Shown here one piece after another: positions 25,087-31,949 of a stretch of 40,041 bases of DNA. This DNA comes from a virus. The notes beneath the pieces are model-generated. The model did not search any database. It saw only the letters and a program-made list of their open reading frames with translations, and was not told the origin of the DNA. The DNA lies in IMG/VR virus record IMGVR_UViG_3300012930_000019, positions 1 through 40,041 of that record. One strand, written 5' to 3'. Made by a program: the position numbers and the translations under genes. Within the stretch, counting starts at the first letter, position 1. Every line of letters begins with the position of its first letter.

Positions 25087-25328
25087 CAAGAGATGCCACT
25101 ATTGCACTGCGGCAACCGAACGTCACTTCCCCACGTCGTAGTAACGCCGAAGGTCGGATTAATCGGATGAGACGGCCAAATTGGCGTGGGATGAAAATCA
25201 GCAACAGTCATGAATTCGACGCGCTTGACTGTGATGCCATCATCAAAATATTCGATAGCCTTAATCGAGGGGCATCGCAGCCCGTGAGACATCCCGCAGA
25301 AGCGGCATTCTGTGATCGTGGTGGCCAT
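25086..25328 (-). CDS. Small zinc-motif phage protein
   Basis: An 80-aa protein. The start ATG at 25328 (MATTITECRFCGMSH) follows GGGGATGGTGAG. The N-terminus has CRFCGMSHGLRCPSIKAIEY, a C..C-H-C zinc-like knuckle followed by the AIEY..DG..VKRVEF strand seen in many small proteins upstream of portal genes. It overlaps the portal start (TGATG), which suggests coupled translation. A regulatory or particle role is possible. Shares the C..CG..H...CP pattern with the protein at 26038-26637. Confidence 0.75.
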   Translation of the reverse strand: MATTITECRFCGMSHGLRCPSIKAIEYFDDGITVKRVEFMTVADFHPTPIWPSHPINPTFGVTTTWGSDVRLPQCNSGIS

Positions 25329-25329
25329 C

Positions 25330-25467
25330 TCACCATCCCCTAAAGAGGTACCCAAGCGCGCCTATTAGCACGCAAATCAGAAAAACCCTAAGGGGGATGT
25401 ACGCAGTTGCATTCAGTGTCCCGGCTAGGGCATGTACAGGGGTGCATGATTTTGGGTCGCGGCTCAT
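25330..25467 (-). CDS. Small single-span membrane protein
   Basis: A 45-aa protein starting MSRDPKSCTPVHALAG. One hydrophobic stretch, about residues 24-42 (IPLRVFLICVLIGALGYLF), is a likely transmembrane helix with a short C-terminal RGW. The ATG overlaps the stop of the preceding gene (TGATG). No family recognised. Its tight packing supports translation. Confidence 0.5.
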   Translation of the reverse strand: MSRDPKSCTPVHALAGTLNATAYIPLRVFLICVLIGALGYLFRGW

Positions 25468-25847
25468 CAAGGAATAATCGCAAATCTAGCATACACCGCC
25501 CACAAGACTTGTCCGGTCATAAAGTTGCGTTCCCATACAATTTCCGGCTCTACTCGCCACACAATCATCTTCCCAGATTGGGGAGTCTTGGCCAAATGAT
25601 GCACCCAATCGTCAATTGCTTCGTCGGCCGTACAACCCTCACCACGCACTTGAAGGTGCTCGAATTGGTCGACCAATGGTCTTTCCTCGGGTGGCTCAGA
25701 AAGAAATTTCATAAAAACAGGCTCAATAACCTTAACCGAGGTGAACCTTGAATTCACCTCATCCTTTAGTGCTTTCATCCGAAGTTGGGCTAGCAAGAGC
25801 TGCGCCGCAATTTCATTTGGCGGTTGGCCAATCTCTGGCAAGCTCAT
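25467..25847 (-). CDS. Small phage protein, paralogue of the 21245-21649 protein
   Basis: A 126-aa protein starting MSLPEIGQPPNEIAAQLL, overlapping the upstream stop (ATGA). N-terminal half is helical (LAQLRMKALKDEVNSRF). The second half (TADEAIDDWVHHLAKT, MIVWRVEPEIVWERN, VLWAVYARFAIIP) matches the pattern of the protein near the co-chaperonin. Function unknown. Lies upstream of the portal gene with other small proteins. Confidence 0.65.
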   Translation of the reverse strand: MSLPEIGQPPNEIAAQLLLAQLRMKALKDEVNSRFTSVKVIEPVFMKFLSEPPEERPLVDQFEHLQVRGEGCTADEAIDDWVHHLAKTPQSGKMIVWRVEPEIVWERNFMTGQVLWAVYARFAIIP

Positions 25848-26041
25848 TTCTTAGCCTTCCGCTTGTCAGAACTCTTAGGCCTACCACTCATAAATGCAAT
25901 CCACAAAAGTTGGATAACGTTGCCGCGAGGGTCTATTCTCGTATCGCCACCACGCTCAACCTCATCCTTAATCAACCTATTGAGAAACTTTCCTACCTCG
26001 GAAAATTTAACGGCATCGTGCATTTTGGTAGTTAGCCTCAT
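25844..26041 (-). CDS. Small basic phage protein
   Basis: A 65-aa protein starting MRLTTKMHDAVKFSEVG, overlapping the upstream stop (ATGA). The core is a helix pair (EVGKFLNRLIKDEVERGG, NVIQLLWIAFMSG) and the end is strongly basic (RPKSSDKRKAKK). An HTH-like nucleic acid binder is possible, but I see no clear recognition-helix pattern. Confidence 0.55.
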   Translation of the reverse strand: MRLTTKMHDAVKFSEVGKFLNRLIKDEVERGGDTRIDPRGNVIQLLWIAFMSGRPKSSDKRKAKK

Positions 26042-26637
26042 TGGCGGCCTTTCGCTTTGTCGCCAAACCCATCGGCCAATTCCTCGACAAACCATGAACC
26101 AACCTTTGGGTAAGCATCGATCGCGGCGTGCGTCGCGCGGGCAATCGCATCTTTCTTCCGGCGATACCAGCTACGGCGCGACATGCCGGCAACCTGCCAA
26201 GGCCGCTCGCCAATGATTGGTGGTCGACCGCGCTTCAATTTGGCTTCTGACGGACCGGGCAATACGCCGGCTGGCGTGATGTTCCTTGCATCACGACTTG
26301 ATCCCATACTCGTGAGGTTGCGAGATGGCCCGGAAGTGCCATATTGGGATGCGCTTCTCTCAGCGCCGCCGCCAGAACTCTTGGCCTTGGGCAAAAGCAC
26401 GGCAAAAGCCGCATCAAGCTCAAGACTTGTTTTTGGTCGATTCGATTTGGCTTCTCGCGGTCCATCGTTTGATCGTTCAACGCTCTTTTTTGGGGCTTCT
26501 TTAGCGGTAGAGTTTCGTCCCCGAGTTGACGACGTGGCCGTGTCTGACGGGGCTTGTCCGCCACCGCGAGAAGTCGATTGCGGACAACCGCCTAACCGAT
26601 GCCGATCGCCGCAAATTCTGCAAAGGGGTAAATCCAT
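26038..26637 (-). CDS. Protein with zinc knuckle and GRPP-WYRR HTH-like domain
   Basis: A 199-aa protein starting MDLPLCRICGDRHRLGGCP, a Cys-rich zinc-like knuckle. A long, polar, probably disordered linker with many Ser, Lys and Pro follows. The C-terminal domain RGRPPIIGERPWQVAGMSRR, then SWYRRKKDAI, is a small helix-turn-helix-like motif I know from alphaproteobacterial phages, and it recurs at 27275-27649. A DNA-binding role is likely for that domain; the whole function is unknown. Ribosome binding site AGAGAAG. Confidence 0.6.
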   Translation of the reverse strand: MDLPLCRICGDRHRLGGCPQSTSRGGGQAPSDTATSSTRGRNSTAKEAPKKSVERSNDGPREAKSNRPKTSLELDAAFAVLLPKAKSSGGGAERSASQYGTSGPSRNLTSMGSSRDARNITPAGVLPGPSEAKLKRGRPPIIGERPWQVAGMSRRSWYRRKKDAIARATHAAIDAYPKVGSWFVEELADGFGDKAKGRQ

Positions 26638-26698
26638 CTTCTCTGTTTCCGTGGGGGCGTCGATAGCGCCTTTAATCTGCCTCTGTCCTCAGATTTGG

Positions 26699-26872
26699 TC
26701 ATGGCCGCTCGATCCTGCGCCCATCAGCATCCGTGATCCGCCAGCCATCGATCATCCCGACAAGTTGCTGGACGCGGCCTTCTGTCAGGTCGTCGTAATG
26801 CGTATTCCTAATGATCTGGATCAGGGGCCAGAGTTTATCCCCCTCATCAATTCTGTAACTGTCGCGACTCAT
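26699..26872 (-). CDS. Small phage protein, unknown function
   Basis: A 57-aa protein starting MSRDSYRIDEGDKLWPL. Its ATG overlaps the stop of the Cys-rich gene (ATGA). Most is helical (IQIIRNTHYDDLTEGRVQQL) ending with GWRITDADGRRIERP. No known family comes to mind. About 60 bases without a gene separate it from the next one. Confidence 0.55.
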   Translation of the reverse strand: MSRDSYRIDEGDKLWPLIQIIRNTHYDDLTEGRVQQLVGMIDGWRITDADGRRIERP

Positions 26873-27201
26873 GCCGCCGCCACCGAACAGTTGAAAGCAC
26901 CGCGACCATGGTTCTTGCCGCCACACTTGCATTCACAGTTCATGACGCGACCGGTCGCGTTAATGCACCGCGCGTTGCATTCATGGCACGATGGGAACGA
27001 TTTGAATGTCACTGAGCGGGTCAGTGGAAGCGGCTCGCGCGATCCGGCGGCATAGCCCACCTTCATGCTGAAGCTATCGTAACGGCTGCCCTTGAGGGCC
27101 GGAAAGGCGATAGCAAATTTGGCGTTGTCCATACCGCTGATCTGGCCAAAGAGTTCCGTGGTCTTTCCGTTGAAGTCTGAGAAGTTCTTGACGTTCGCCA
27201 T
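26869..27201 (-). CDS. Cys-rich zinc-binding phage protein
   Basis: A 110-aa protein; the start ATG at 27201 (MANVKNFSDFNGKTTELF) has GGAG upstream. The N-terminal half is a small alpha-beta unit. The C-terminal CHECNARCINATGRVMNCEC, then KCGGKNHGRG, holds a CxxCxxxC plus CxCxCGGxNHG cluster typical of compact zinc sites in phage proteins. Zinc binding is inferred from the cysteines and histidines. Function unknown. Confidence 0.65.
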   Translation of the reverse strand: MANVKNFSDFNGKTTELFGQISGMDNAKFAIAFPALKGSRYDSFSMKVGYAAGSREPLPLTRSVTFKSFPSCHECNARCINATGRVMNCECKCGGKNHGRGAFNCSVAAA

Positions 27202-27274
27202 TTGCTTGCTCCGTCCGTTGATGGCACAAGTATTGGCACAGAAATTGGCACAAGTAAAGGGTTCAATCAATAAT

Positions 27275-27649
27275 TTAGCAGAAATTTTGTGATTTTTTGC
27301 GATACCAAGTCCTCCTTGAAATACCCTCTAAATCCCAAGGTCTATCATCTAATATGGGTGGCCGCCCCCTTGGCCGCGCACTCTTAACGCGCGGCCTCTT
27401 AGCCAGCGCGACCTTAGTCAAATTATGAATTGGTCTTTCTTCGATAATGGCTACCTTCTCAGCTATTCTCAGTTCCTCGAAAGAAGAAAATCTATCTATC
27501 TCAATAAAGGCGATGTCGGCGGCCCAAGAGGACGCTCCAAGATGCTGCATTAGTCTGAAAATAGCATTCAAAGACCTACCTACATAAAGGAGGTTACCGC
27601 ATTTGTCGAAATGCCTATAAAGGTGGAAAAGATCAGTTACTTGAGACAT
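27275..27649 (-). CDS. GIY-YIG-like nuclease domain with C-terminal WYRR motif
   Basis: A 124-aa protein, start ATG 27649 (MSQVTDLFHLYRHFDK). Residues HLYRHFDKCGNLLYVGRSLN, then RLMQHLG and a glutamate in FEELRIAEKVAIIEERP, fit a GIY-YIG fold in which LLYVGRS replaces the second motif. The first motif is degenerate (HLYRH instead of GIY). The last third (RGRPPILDDRPWDLEGISRR, then TWYRKK) is the HTH-like motif also found in the gene at 26038-26637. The DNA is visibly A+T-rich, suggesting separate origin. Cutting activity is unproven. Confidence 0.65.
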   Translation of the reverse strand: MSQVTDLFHLYRHFDKCGNLLYVGRSLNAIFRLMQHLGASSWAADIAFIEIDRFSSFEELRIAEKVAIIEERPIHNLTKVALAKRPRVKSARPRGRPPILDDRPWDLEGISRRTWYRKKSQNFC

Positions 27650-27667
27650 GACGCAGTATATATCTAA

Positions 27668-27680
27668 TAGTGAGACACTA
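27668..27680. promoter_or_regulatory. Palindrome upstream of the GIY-YIG-like gene
   Basis: A perfect palindrome TAGTG-AGA-CACTA lies in the A+T-rich 75-base gap before the GIY-YIG-like gene. It is close to its start codon and could be an operator or an RNA hairpin controlling that gene. Nothing else is seen in the gap. No -10/-35 pair is convincing there. Confidence 0.3.
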
Positions 27681-27723
27681 CGCCACAAGAACTATTTTCG
27701 GTGCCAACTATTTAAAGCAAGCC

Positions 27724-27981
27724 CTATCGCACCTTCACCCGCGACAAGATCTCCTGCTTGGCAACATCGATGCCCATATTCATCTGGGCCGCGTTGTTCC
27801 CCACATGGGCCACGCCGTAGTCGTTGGGGCCGCCTGCAATGACGACTAGCCAAGACATGTCGCCCTTTTTGGCGCTGGAAAGCATGGATTCAAGCAGTTC
27901 CACGCACTCGTCGCCGCCGGCTGGCATCATGCGTGGCGTGATAAGTGGCCCATTTCCAGTGATAAACCGTGGTTTGCTCAT
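27724..27981 (-). CDS. Small phage protein, unknown function
   Basis: An 85-aa protein. The start ATG at 27981 (MSKPRFITGNGPLITPRM) follows AAAAAGGA. The middle is DECVELLESMLSSAKKGDMS, then WLVVIAGGPNDYGVAHVG. The end is GIDVAKQEILSRVKVR. It resembles a common small phage protein in which a strand WLVVIA is followed by a DYG loop, but the function is not known. Upstream is an 87-base gap holding only a weak promoter-like sequence. Confidence 0.6.
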   Translation of the reverse strand: MSKPRFITGNGPLITPRMMPAGGDECVELLESMLSSAKKGDMSWLVVIAGGPNDYGVAHVGNNAAQMNMGIDVAKQEILSRVKVR

Positions 27982-28068
27982 GCCAAATAATCCTTTTTGA
28001 TTTGTACTTCTCCGCACAATAGTCAAGTAATGGTCATTGATGATGACATGCGTGGCTTATGGGCGAAA

Positions 28069-28323
28069 TCAAGGTTCGAACGCGCCGGAAGAGGCCAAGG
28101 GTTCCCAATTCGGATCTCTCTTCTTGATCTGGGCAAAGGTCAGTCCTTCAAGGGAGGCTACGCCCGCTACTTGCGCGATATGGCTAATGGTCTCTTGGGC
28201 AACGGCTAATGCGGCACGCAATCGCTCGATTTCAACCGCCGCACGCTCCAACATTTTCTGTGTCCCGATGCCAAGCTCTCCACCCATTTGCTCTAGTCGC
28301 AAGTCCTCAACAATATCAGTCAT
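28069..28323 (-). CDS. Small coiled-coil phage protein
   Basis: An 84-aa protein starting MTDIVEDLRLEQMGGELG. The ATG overlaps the upstream stop (ATGA). A helix-rich middle (MLERAAVEIERLRAALAVAQ, then ETISHIAQVAGVASLEG) makes a coiled coil likely. The EIERLRAAL pattern is common in phage accessory proteins of unknown role. Confidence 0.6.
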   Translation of the reverse strand: MTDIVEDLRLEQMGGELGIGTQKMLERAAVEIERLRAALAVAQETISHIAQVAGVASLEGLTFAQIKKRDPNWEPLASSGAFEP

Positions 28324-28544
28324 TTGCAATCTCCCATCTTCATGGCGTAAACACTTCCCCAATGCATGTCTTCCAATTTCGGGGCCGTTGGCGGCTTCCT
28401 CAAGCGCTCAATCTCTGCCGCCGCCTCTCGGCAAAGGCCCGAGATAGCCAGAGCCCACCCGATGTTCTCGCCAATCTCTGGCGGAAAAGGTGACCCCGGT
28501 TGAAGATTGGCCATAGTGGTGAGACGATCCAGAATATCAATCAT
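28320..28544 (-). CDS. Small phage accessory protein
   Basis: A 74-aa protein starting MIDILDRLTTMANLQPG. The ATG overlaps the previous stop (ATGA) and has GGAGGCTGGA right upstream. It contains PPEIGENIGWALAISGLCRE and an AAAEIERLRKPPT helix related to that of its downstream neighbour. Unknown function. Confidence 0.6.
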   Translation of the reverse strand: MIDILDRLTTMANLQPGSPFPPEIGENIGWALAISGLCREAAAEIERLRKPPTAPKLEDMHWGSVYAMKMGDCK

Positions 28545-28774
28545 TCCAGCCTCCATTCGGGTTGTAGAAATAGCTGTATCAGCTTCTTTCGCTTCATAAA
28601 CACCTTCAATTTTGGCTCTGGCGTCCCGACATGCCATTGAAAGCAATGATCGCAGCGGTAAACCACGCGGTTCTTGCGGCGATTGGCGGCCTCTTTGGCA
28701 ATACGGTGAGACTTGAATGCAGATTTGCCCTCACAAGAGGATTGGCGGTTTCGAATTCCACTTCGTGCAATCAT
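28541..28774 (-). CDS. Zinc-ribbon-like small protein
   Basis: A 77-aa protein starting MIARSGIRNRQSSCEGK. The run SCEGKSAFKSHRIAKEAANR, then VVYRCDHCFQWHVGTPEP, fits small zinc-ribbon proteins of phages (C...F..A..A, then YRC..C..WH.G). It lies directly after the large terminase gene (8-nt gap). It probably binds a zinc ion through the Cys residues and His. Role unknown. Confidence 0.7.
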   Translation of the reverse strand: MIARSGIRNRQSSCEGKSAFKSHRIAKEAANRRKNRVVYRCDHCFQWHVGTPEPKLKVFMKRKKLIQLFLQPEWRLE

Positions 28775-28782
28775 ATAGCACC

Positions 28783-31368
28783 TTATGCCGATTTCTTGCC
28801 AAATCCTGGATATCGAGGGGCTTGTGGTGGTCGCCCCTTGTGTCTTACAGCTTCCAATTCTTGGGCTCGACGCTCCTCATCGCTGCGAATTAGGCCACTG
28901 TCGCGTAAATGCTTGATGGCTTGGGTGGTAGAATCGAACAAATCATCATTGGCCCCATAAGGAAATTTAGCACAGTTATCAATCACTGCAGTAGCCCATT
29001 CTCTATCTGGGTGGTAAATCATCTCTTGGGAGAATGTCGGCACGATCGCCATGCCGCGAGCGTGCTTATCTCCCTTCGGCTCTACAAGTTGGATACCCCA
29101 GCCTGCCCGGCCATGAGAATTACGGAGGGATTGAGCGGCTGATATTCCACTAGCCTTGGCTTCAATCAGCAATTGATCGACCTTGAATCTTTTGCATGTA
29201 TCCGCCACCCACTCAATTAACCCCCAATCAGGCATGCATCGGCGCCTGTAAAGCGATTCGTGCTCGCCTGGCAGGATATCAATTCGCGGCCCAGAGAACT
29301 CTAGGCGCTTTTCCCAAGCATGAATGAGCATCGCTCGATTATAGCCGTTTTCATTTTGAAATATACCCCAAACCGTTAAGGCCGATGGATCGTTTTTTTC
29401 TTCCTCGGTGTAGGCGCCGTCCAAACTAGCCACGATGTACTCGAATGGTGGAAATTTTTGCCCATCATTGGTCATGTAGACCTCACCCGGCATCCACCAT
29501 TCTCGCTTAATCAGGCCACCGCCCCGAGCTTCGGGAGTTTGTTGATACTGCGAATTAGATGAGGCAAGACCCCAAACCACATAGTTTCCAGTTGTGGTTT
29601 CGAGCCCATAAACGGTGTCAGAAACATCAGGATCAATGGATATCACCCTATCGTCCGTAGAGAATACACGGCCTGTCATAGCGCCGTGAATAATACGCTC
29701 GCGCCATTTGTTGGGCTGGATGACATGAAGAAACTTTTGGTAGAGCGTCATCTTGGCAAGGCGCTTGGCCTCACCGCCCTTGCGACGGGAACCGTCCGCA
29801 GGCTCAGCTTTAAGCCAATAACTTCTAACGGGCTCCCATCCAAGGACACGTTTCTTTTGAGAAAATCCGAAATTAAAACCTAGCAGCCGCAATGAAGCCT
29901 CTAGTTTTTCGCAGATCTGCAGATTGCGCCCACATCCTTGTGTAAATGTTATCATTGGGCTTGCGCAATGATCTGCTTGACGGCGCCTTATGATCGAAAC
30001 TGATCCCTCGCCATCAAAAAATCCACATACCCATCCCGCCGCTCTGATTGCCTCTGGCGAAGTTGGGATGTCGATCGATGGTGGACATACCCGCCGCAAA
30101 GTGCTGCCACCTCTTTTTCGGCCGGTAGAACAGCCCGGCGCTCTAGCCGTCATGTAGGGAGGGTGGCTGGTGTCATTCCTGCCCGTCCACCATTTATGCT
30201 CAGGGGTGCAACGAATTACATGACCGCTCTCAAGAGTAATCCGAACAGTAGGTCGCACGGATGCATGCACCGATAGAACCTCAGCCTCCGAAAATCTGGC
30301 ACGCTTTTCATCATTGCCAATAACGAAGCCGGCGATCTTATCGCCCTTCTTTATGGTTCCGATCGGACGCATAGAAAGGTCCGACATGAGAACGGGAGCT
30401 TCGTATGGATTGCAAGCCCATGCATAAGGGCCTTTTTCCTTTTTCAAATCACGCACGGCGGTATCCGGGAAGCGCTCCTCCCATGCCAAGGCACCATTAC
30501 AATCATCTGGATTTGGCCGCCACCTCGGATCAACCCAGCCTATTTTTGTAGTGTATGGGTCCCCGTTTTCGTCCGCATCCCAAACATACTCCATCGCGAT
30601 CGAAAGATGCACATAGTCAAATGCGTTGTCGATAATGGTTGCTGACACGTCAACATCACTGATGCGCTGCATGATGACGATTTTTGATCCAACATCGATA
30701 TTGTTTAATCGGTCAGACATTGATTCCCTAAACCAACGTACCGTTTCCGTAATAACGGTTTTTGATTCCGACTCTTTGACATTGTGCGGGTCATCAAGAA
30801 AAAGTTTATCAGCGCGCTCACCCGTGCCAATGCCACCAACAGAAGTGGCAAGCTTCCATCCGTGTTTATCATTTGATACTTTGCGAGCGCCGACCTTACG
30901 AAGCTTGACCTTCTCGCCATACATCATTTGATATTCCGCAGAGAGCATAAGGTCGCGAAACTTTTCGTTATCGCGCTCAGTCAATCCAGCGGAATACGAG
31001 AATGCAATGTATCTGAGATGGGGAAGTTGCATCGGTCCCCACTCCCAGGATGGGAGGAATACGTCGACCAAAAGACTTTTCATAGCACCCGGAAAAACAT
31101 TTACGAGGAGGTTCTTGATCTCCCCAAAGGTGACAGCTTCAAGGTGCTCGCAGATGGCTTCCAAGACCCAGCCGCTCGTAAATGGCGTATCAGGCTCCAA
31201 CACATGCCAGAAATATTTGACGAAGCTCAGCAGCCCTCCGCGCCACACTCCATCCTCATCGCGATAGCCGCGCGTGCTGTGTTCAATCTTGGCGAGGCGG
31301 CGGCGCTTCTCGGCTAGCGAGGCGGCGAAGCGCTCAACGTCGGATCTTGGAATGGCGCGATTCATCAT
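28783..31368 (-). CDS. terL: Terminase large subunit, interrupted by an intein
   Basis: An 861-aa precursor; the motor that cuts and packages phage DNA. ATG at 31368 overlaps the upstream stop (ATGA). ATPase part: Walker A variant PGAMKS (residues 93-98; the usual Gly before Lys is Met), Walker B LFLDDPH (189-195). Nuclease part: D650 (VASLD), E736 (LLIEAKASG) and D809/D812 (DDLFDSTTQA). The intein occupies residues 319-605, between KEKGPYAWA and SQYQQTPEARGGG. Removing it restores the conserved block AWA-SQYQQTPE, giving a mature protein of about 574 aa, a normal size for terminases. Confidence 0.92.
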   Translation of the reverse strand: MMNRAIPRSDVERFAASLAEKRRRLAKIEHSTRGYRDEDGVWRGGLLSFVKYFWHVLEPDTPFTSGWVLEAICEHLEAVTFGEIKNLLVNVFPGAMKSLLVDVFLPSWEWGPMQLPHLRYIAFSYSAGLTERDNEKFRDLMLSAEYQMMYGEKVKLRKVGARKVSNDKHGWKLATSVGGIGTGERADKLFLDDPHNVKESESKTVITETVRWFRESMSDRLNNIDVGSKIVIMQRISDVDVSATIIDNAFDYVHLSIAMEYVWDADENGDPYTTKIGWVDPRWRPNPDDCNGALAWEERFPDTAVRDLKKEKGPYAWACNPYEAPVLMSDLSMRPIGTIKKGDKIAGFVIGNDEKRARFSEAEVLSVHASVRPTVRITLESGHVIRCTPEHKWWTGRNDTSHPPYMTARAPGCSTGRKRGGSTLRRVCPPSIDIPTSPEAIRAAGWVCGFFDGEGSVSIIRRRQADHCASPMITFTQGCGRNLQICEKLEASLRLLGFNFGFSQKKRVLGWEPVRSYWLKAEPADGSRRKGGEAKRLAKMTLYQKFLHVIQPNKWRERIIHGAMTGRVFSTDDRVISIDPDVSDTVYGLETTTGNYVVWGLASSNSQYQQTPEARGGGLIKREWWMPGEVYMTNDGQKFPPFEYIVASLDGAYTEEEKNDPSALTVWGIFQNENGYNRAMLIHAWEKRLEFSGPRIDILPGEHESLYRRRCMPDWGLIEWVADTCKRFKVDQLLIEAKASGISAAQSLRNSHGRAGWGIQLVEPKGDKHARGMAIVPTFSQEMIYHPDREWATAVIDNCAKFPYGANDDLFDSTTQAIKHLRDSGLIRSDEERRAQELEAVRHKGRPPQAPRYPGFGKKSA
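29554..30414 (-). mobile_element. Intein with LAGLIDADG homing endonuclease in terL
   Basis: 287 codons. The first residue is Cys319, and the last is Asn605, followed by Ser606 of the host protein. Splicing blocks are visible: an N-terminal CNPYEAPVLMSD, a block-B-like SGHVIRCTPEH (TPEH, His391), and a C-terminal block VYGLETTTGNYVVWGLASSN. The penultimate residue is Ser (SN) instead of the usual His, which is non-canonical. The endonuclease domain has the LAGLIDADG-type helix GWVCGFFDGEGSVSI (residues 445-459); a second copy is not obvious, so it may act as a dimer or be degenerate. The insertion is at the conserved SQYQQ block of the terminase. Confidence 0.9.
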
Positions 31369-31535
31369 CCAATATCAGCAGCATTCTGTAACCGAGATTT
31401 CCAAGCATCATCTATCTTGGTTAGTACCGCTCTCGCATCTTCTAATTCCGGGTCTTCCATACAACGAAAGAGCGCTTGCTTTGCCGCGAGCAAAAGCCAA
31501 AGCGGATAATCCTCCCCATCGTGCGGTAGTTGCAT
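31365..31535 (-). CDS. Small phage protein upstream of terL
   Basis: A 56-aa protein, start ATG 31535 (MQLPHDGEDYPLWLLLAAKQ) after GGAGAAAATCC. It has a helix ALFRCMEDPELEDARAVLTK. The stop overlaps the start of terL (ATGA), implying coupled translation with the terminase. No family named. Confidence 0.65.
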   Translation of the reverse strand: MQLPHDGEDYPLWLLLAAKQALFRCMEDPELEDARAVLTKIDDAWKSRLQNAADIG

Positions 31536-31578
31536 GGATTTTCTCCTATTTCGATTCAATCAGAGCCCGAGGGGCCGT

Positions 31579-31761
31579 TCATTCGATATTCGGCTTCAAT
31601 ACTTCGACCGAGAAATAGCCTGCTTGGCCTTGCTCACGGACCAGCAATCCGCTCCCATCCCCAAAACTGATATGGAGAATGTCGTAACCTTTATCGTCCA
31701 GCGTCTTGACGCATCCGACCACGATCTTTCCCAAGATTTGGATGCGATCCTCAGCCGACAT
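31579..31761 (-). CDS. Small phage protein, first gene of the terL operon
   Basis: A 60-aa protein, start ATG 31761 (MSAEDRIQILGKIVVGCV), with a strong GGAGGAAGG site. It is strand-rich (GYDILHISFGDGSGLLVREQ, AGYFSVEVLKP). It is the first gene after the promoter and operator at 31797-31837. Function unknown. Confidence 0.65.
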   Translation of the reverse strand: MSAEDRIQILGKIVVGCVKTLDDKGYDILHISFGDGSGLLVREQGQAGYFSVEVLKPNIE

Positions 31762-31796
31762 CACTTTCCTTCCTCCATGTTCATACGCCTACTTTC

Positions 31797-31837
31797 AGGC
31801 TAAACCAACTCACCCATAACGTCAACCGACGATTGAC
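31797..31837 (-). promoter_or_regulatory. Promoter and 17-bp palindromic operator before the terL operon
   Basis: Minus strand: -35 TTGACG (31820-31825), 17-nt spacer, -10 TAGCCT (31797-31802). The -35 overlaps one arm of a palindrome GTCAA-N7-TTGAC (31821-31837). The same arrangement occurs before the gene at 39227, so one regulator probably controls both. A terminator lies just upstream (31841-31876), making this the start of an independent unit. Confidence 0.6.
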
Positions 31838-31840
31838 CAA

Positions 31841-31876
31841 AGAAAAGCCCTCACTCCATGATGGTGAAGCGAGGGC
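31841..31876 (-). terminator. Intrinsic terminator between the small-gene block and the terL operon
   Basis: Minus strand: stem GCCCTCGCT/AGTGAGGGC (31847-31876, one G-U pair in the RNA), about 12-nt apical region, followed by TTTTCTTT (about 31839-31846). Lies in the 190-base gap between the coiled-coil gene (31950) and the gene starting at 31761. It ends transcription of the right-hand operon. Confidence 0.75.
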
Positions 31877-31949
31877 CTGAAGTTTGGGAGTAAGCTCCCT
31901 GACAGGAGAGCAATTCTCTTATGGCGCAACTTGAGTGAGAATGCCAGCG

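Noticed and set aside
27998-28026. TTGACT box upstream of the gene at 27724
   Set aside because: No -10 at proper spacing: TACAAA is only 14 nt away, and AAATCA at 17 nt is a poor match. Too weak to list as a promoter.
28783-31368. A second LAGLIDADG motif in the intein
   Set aside because: I looked for a second helix around LEASLRLLGFNFGF, but it lacks the acidic residue and glycine pattern, so only one is claimed.
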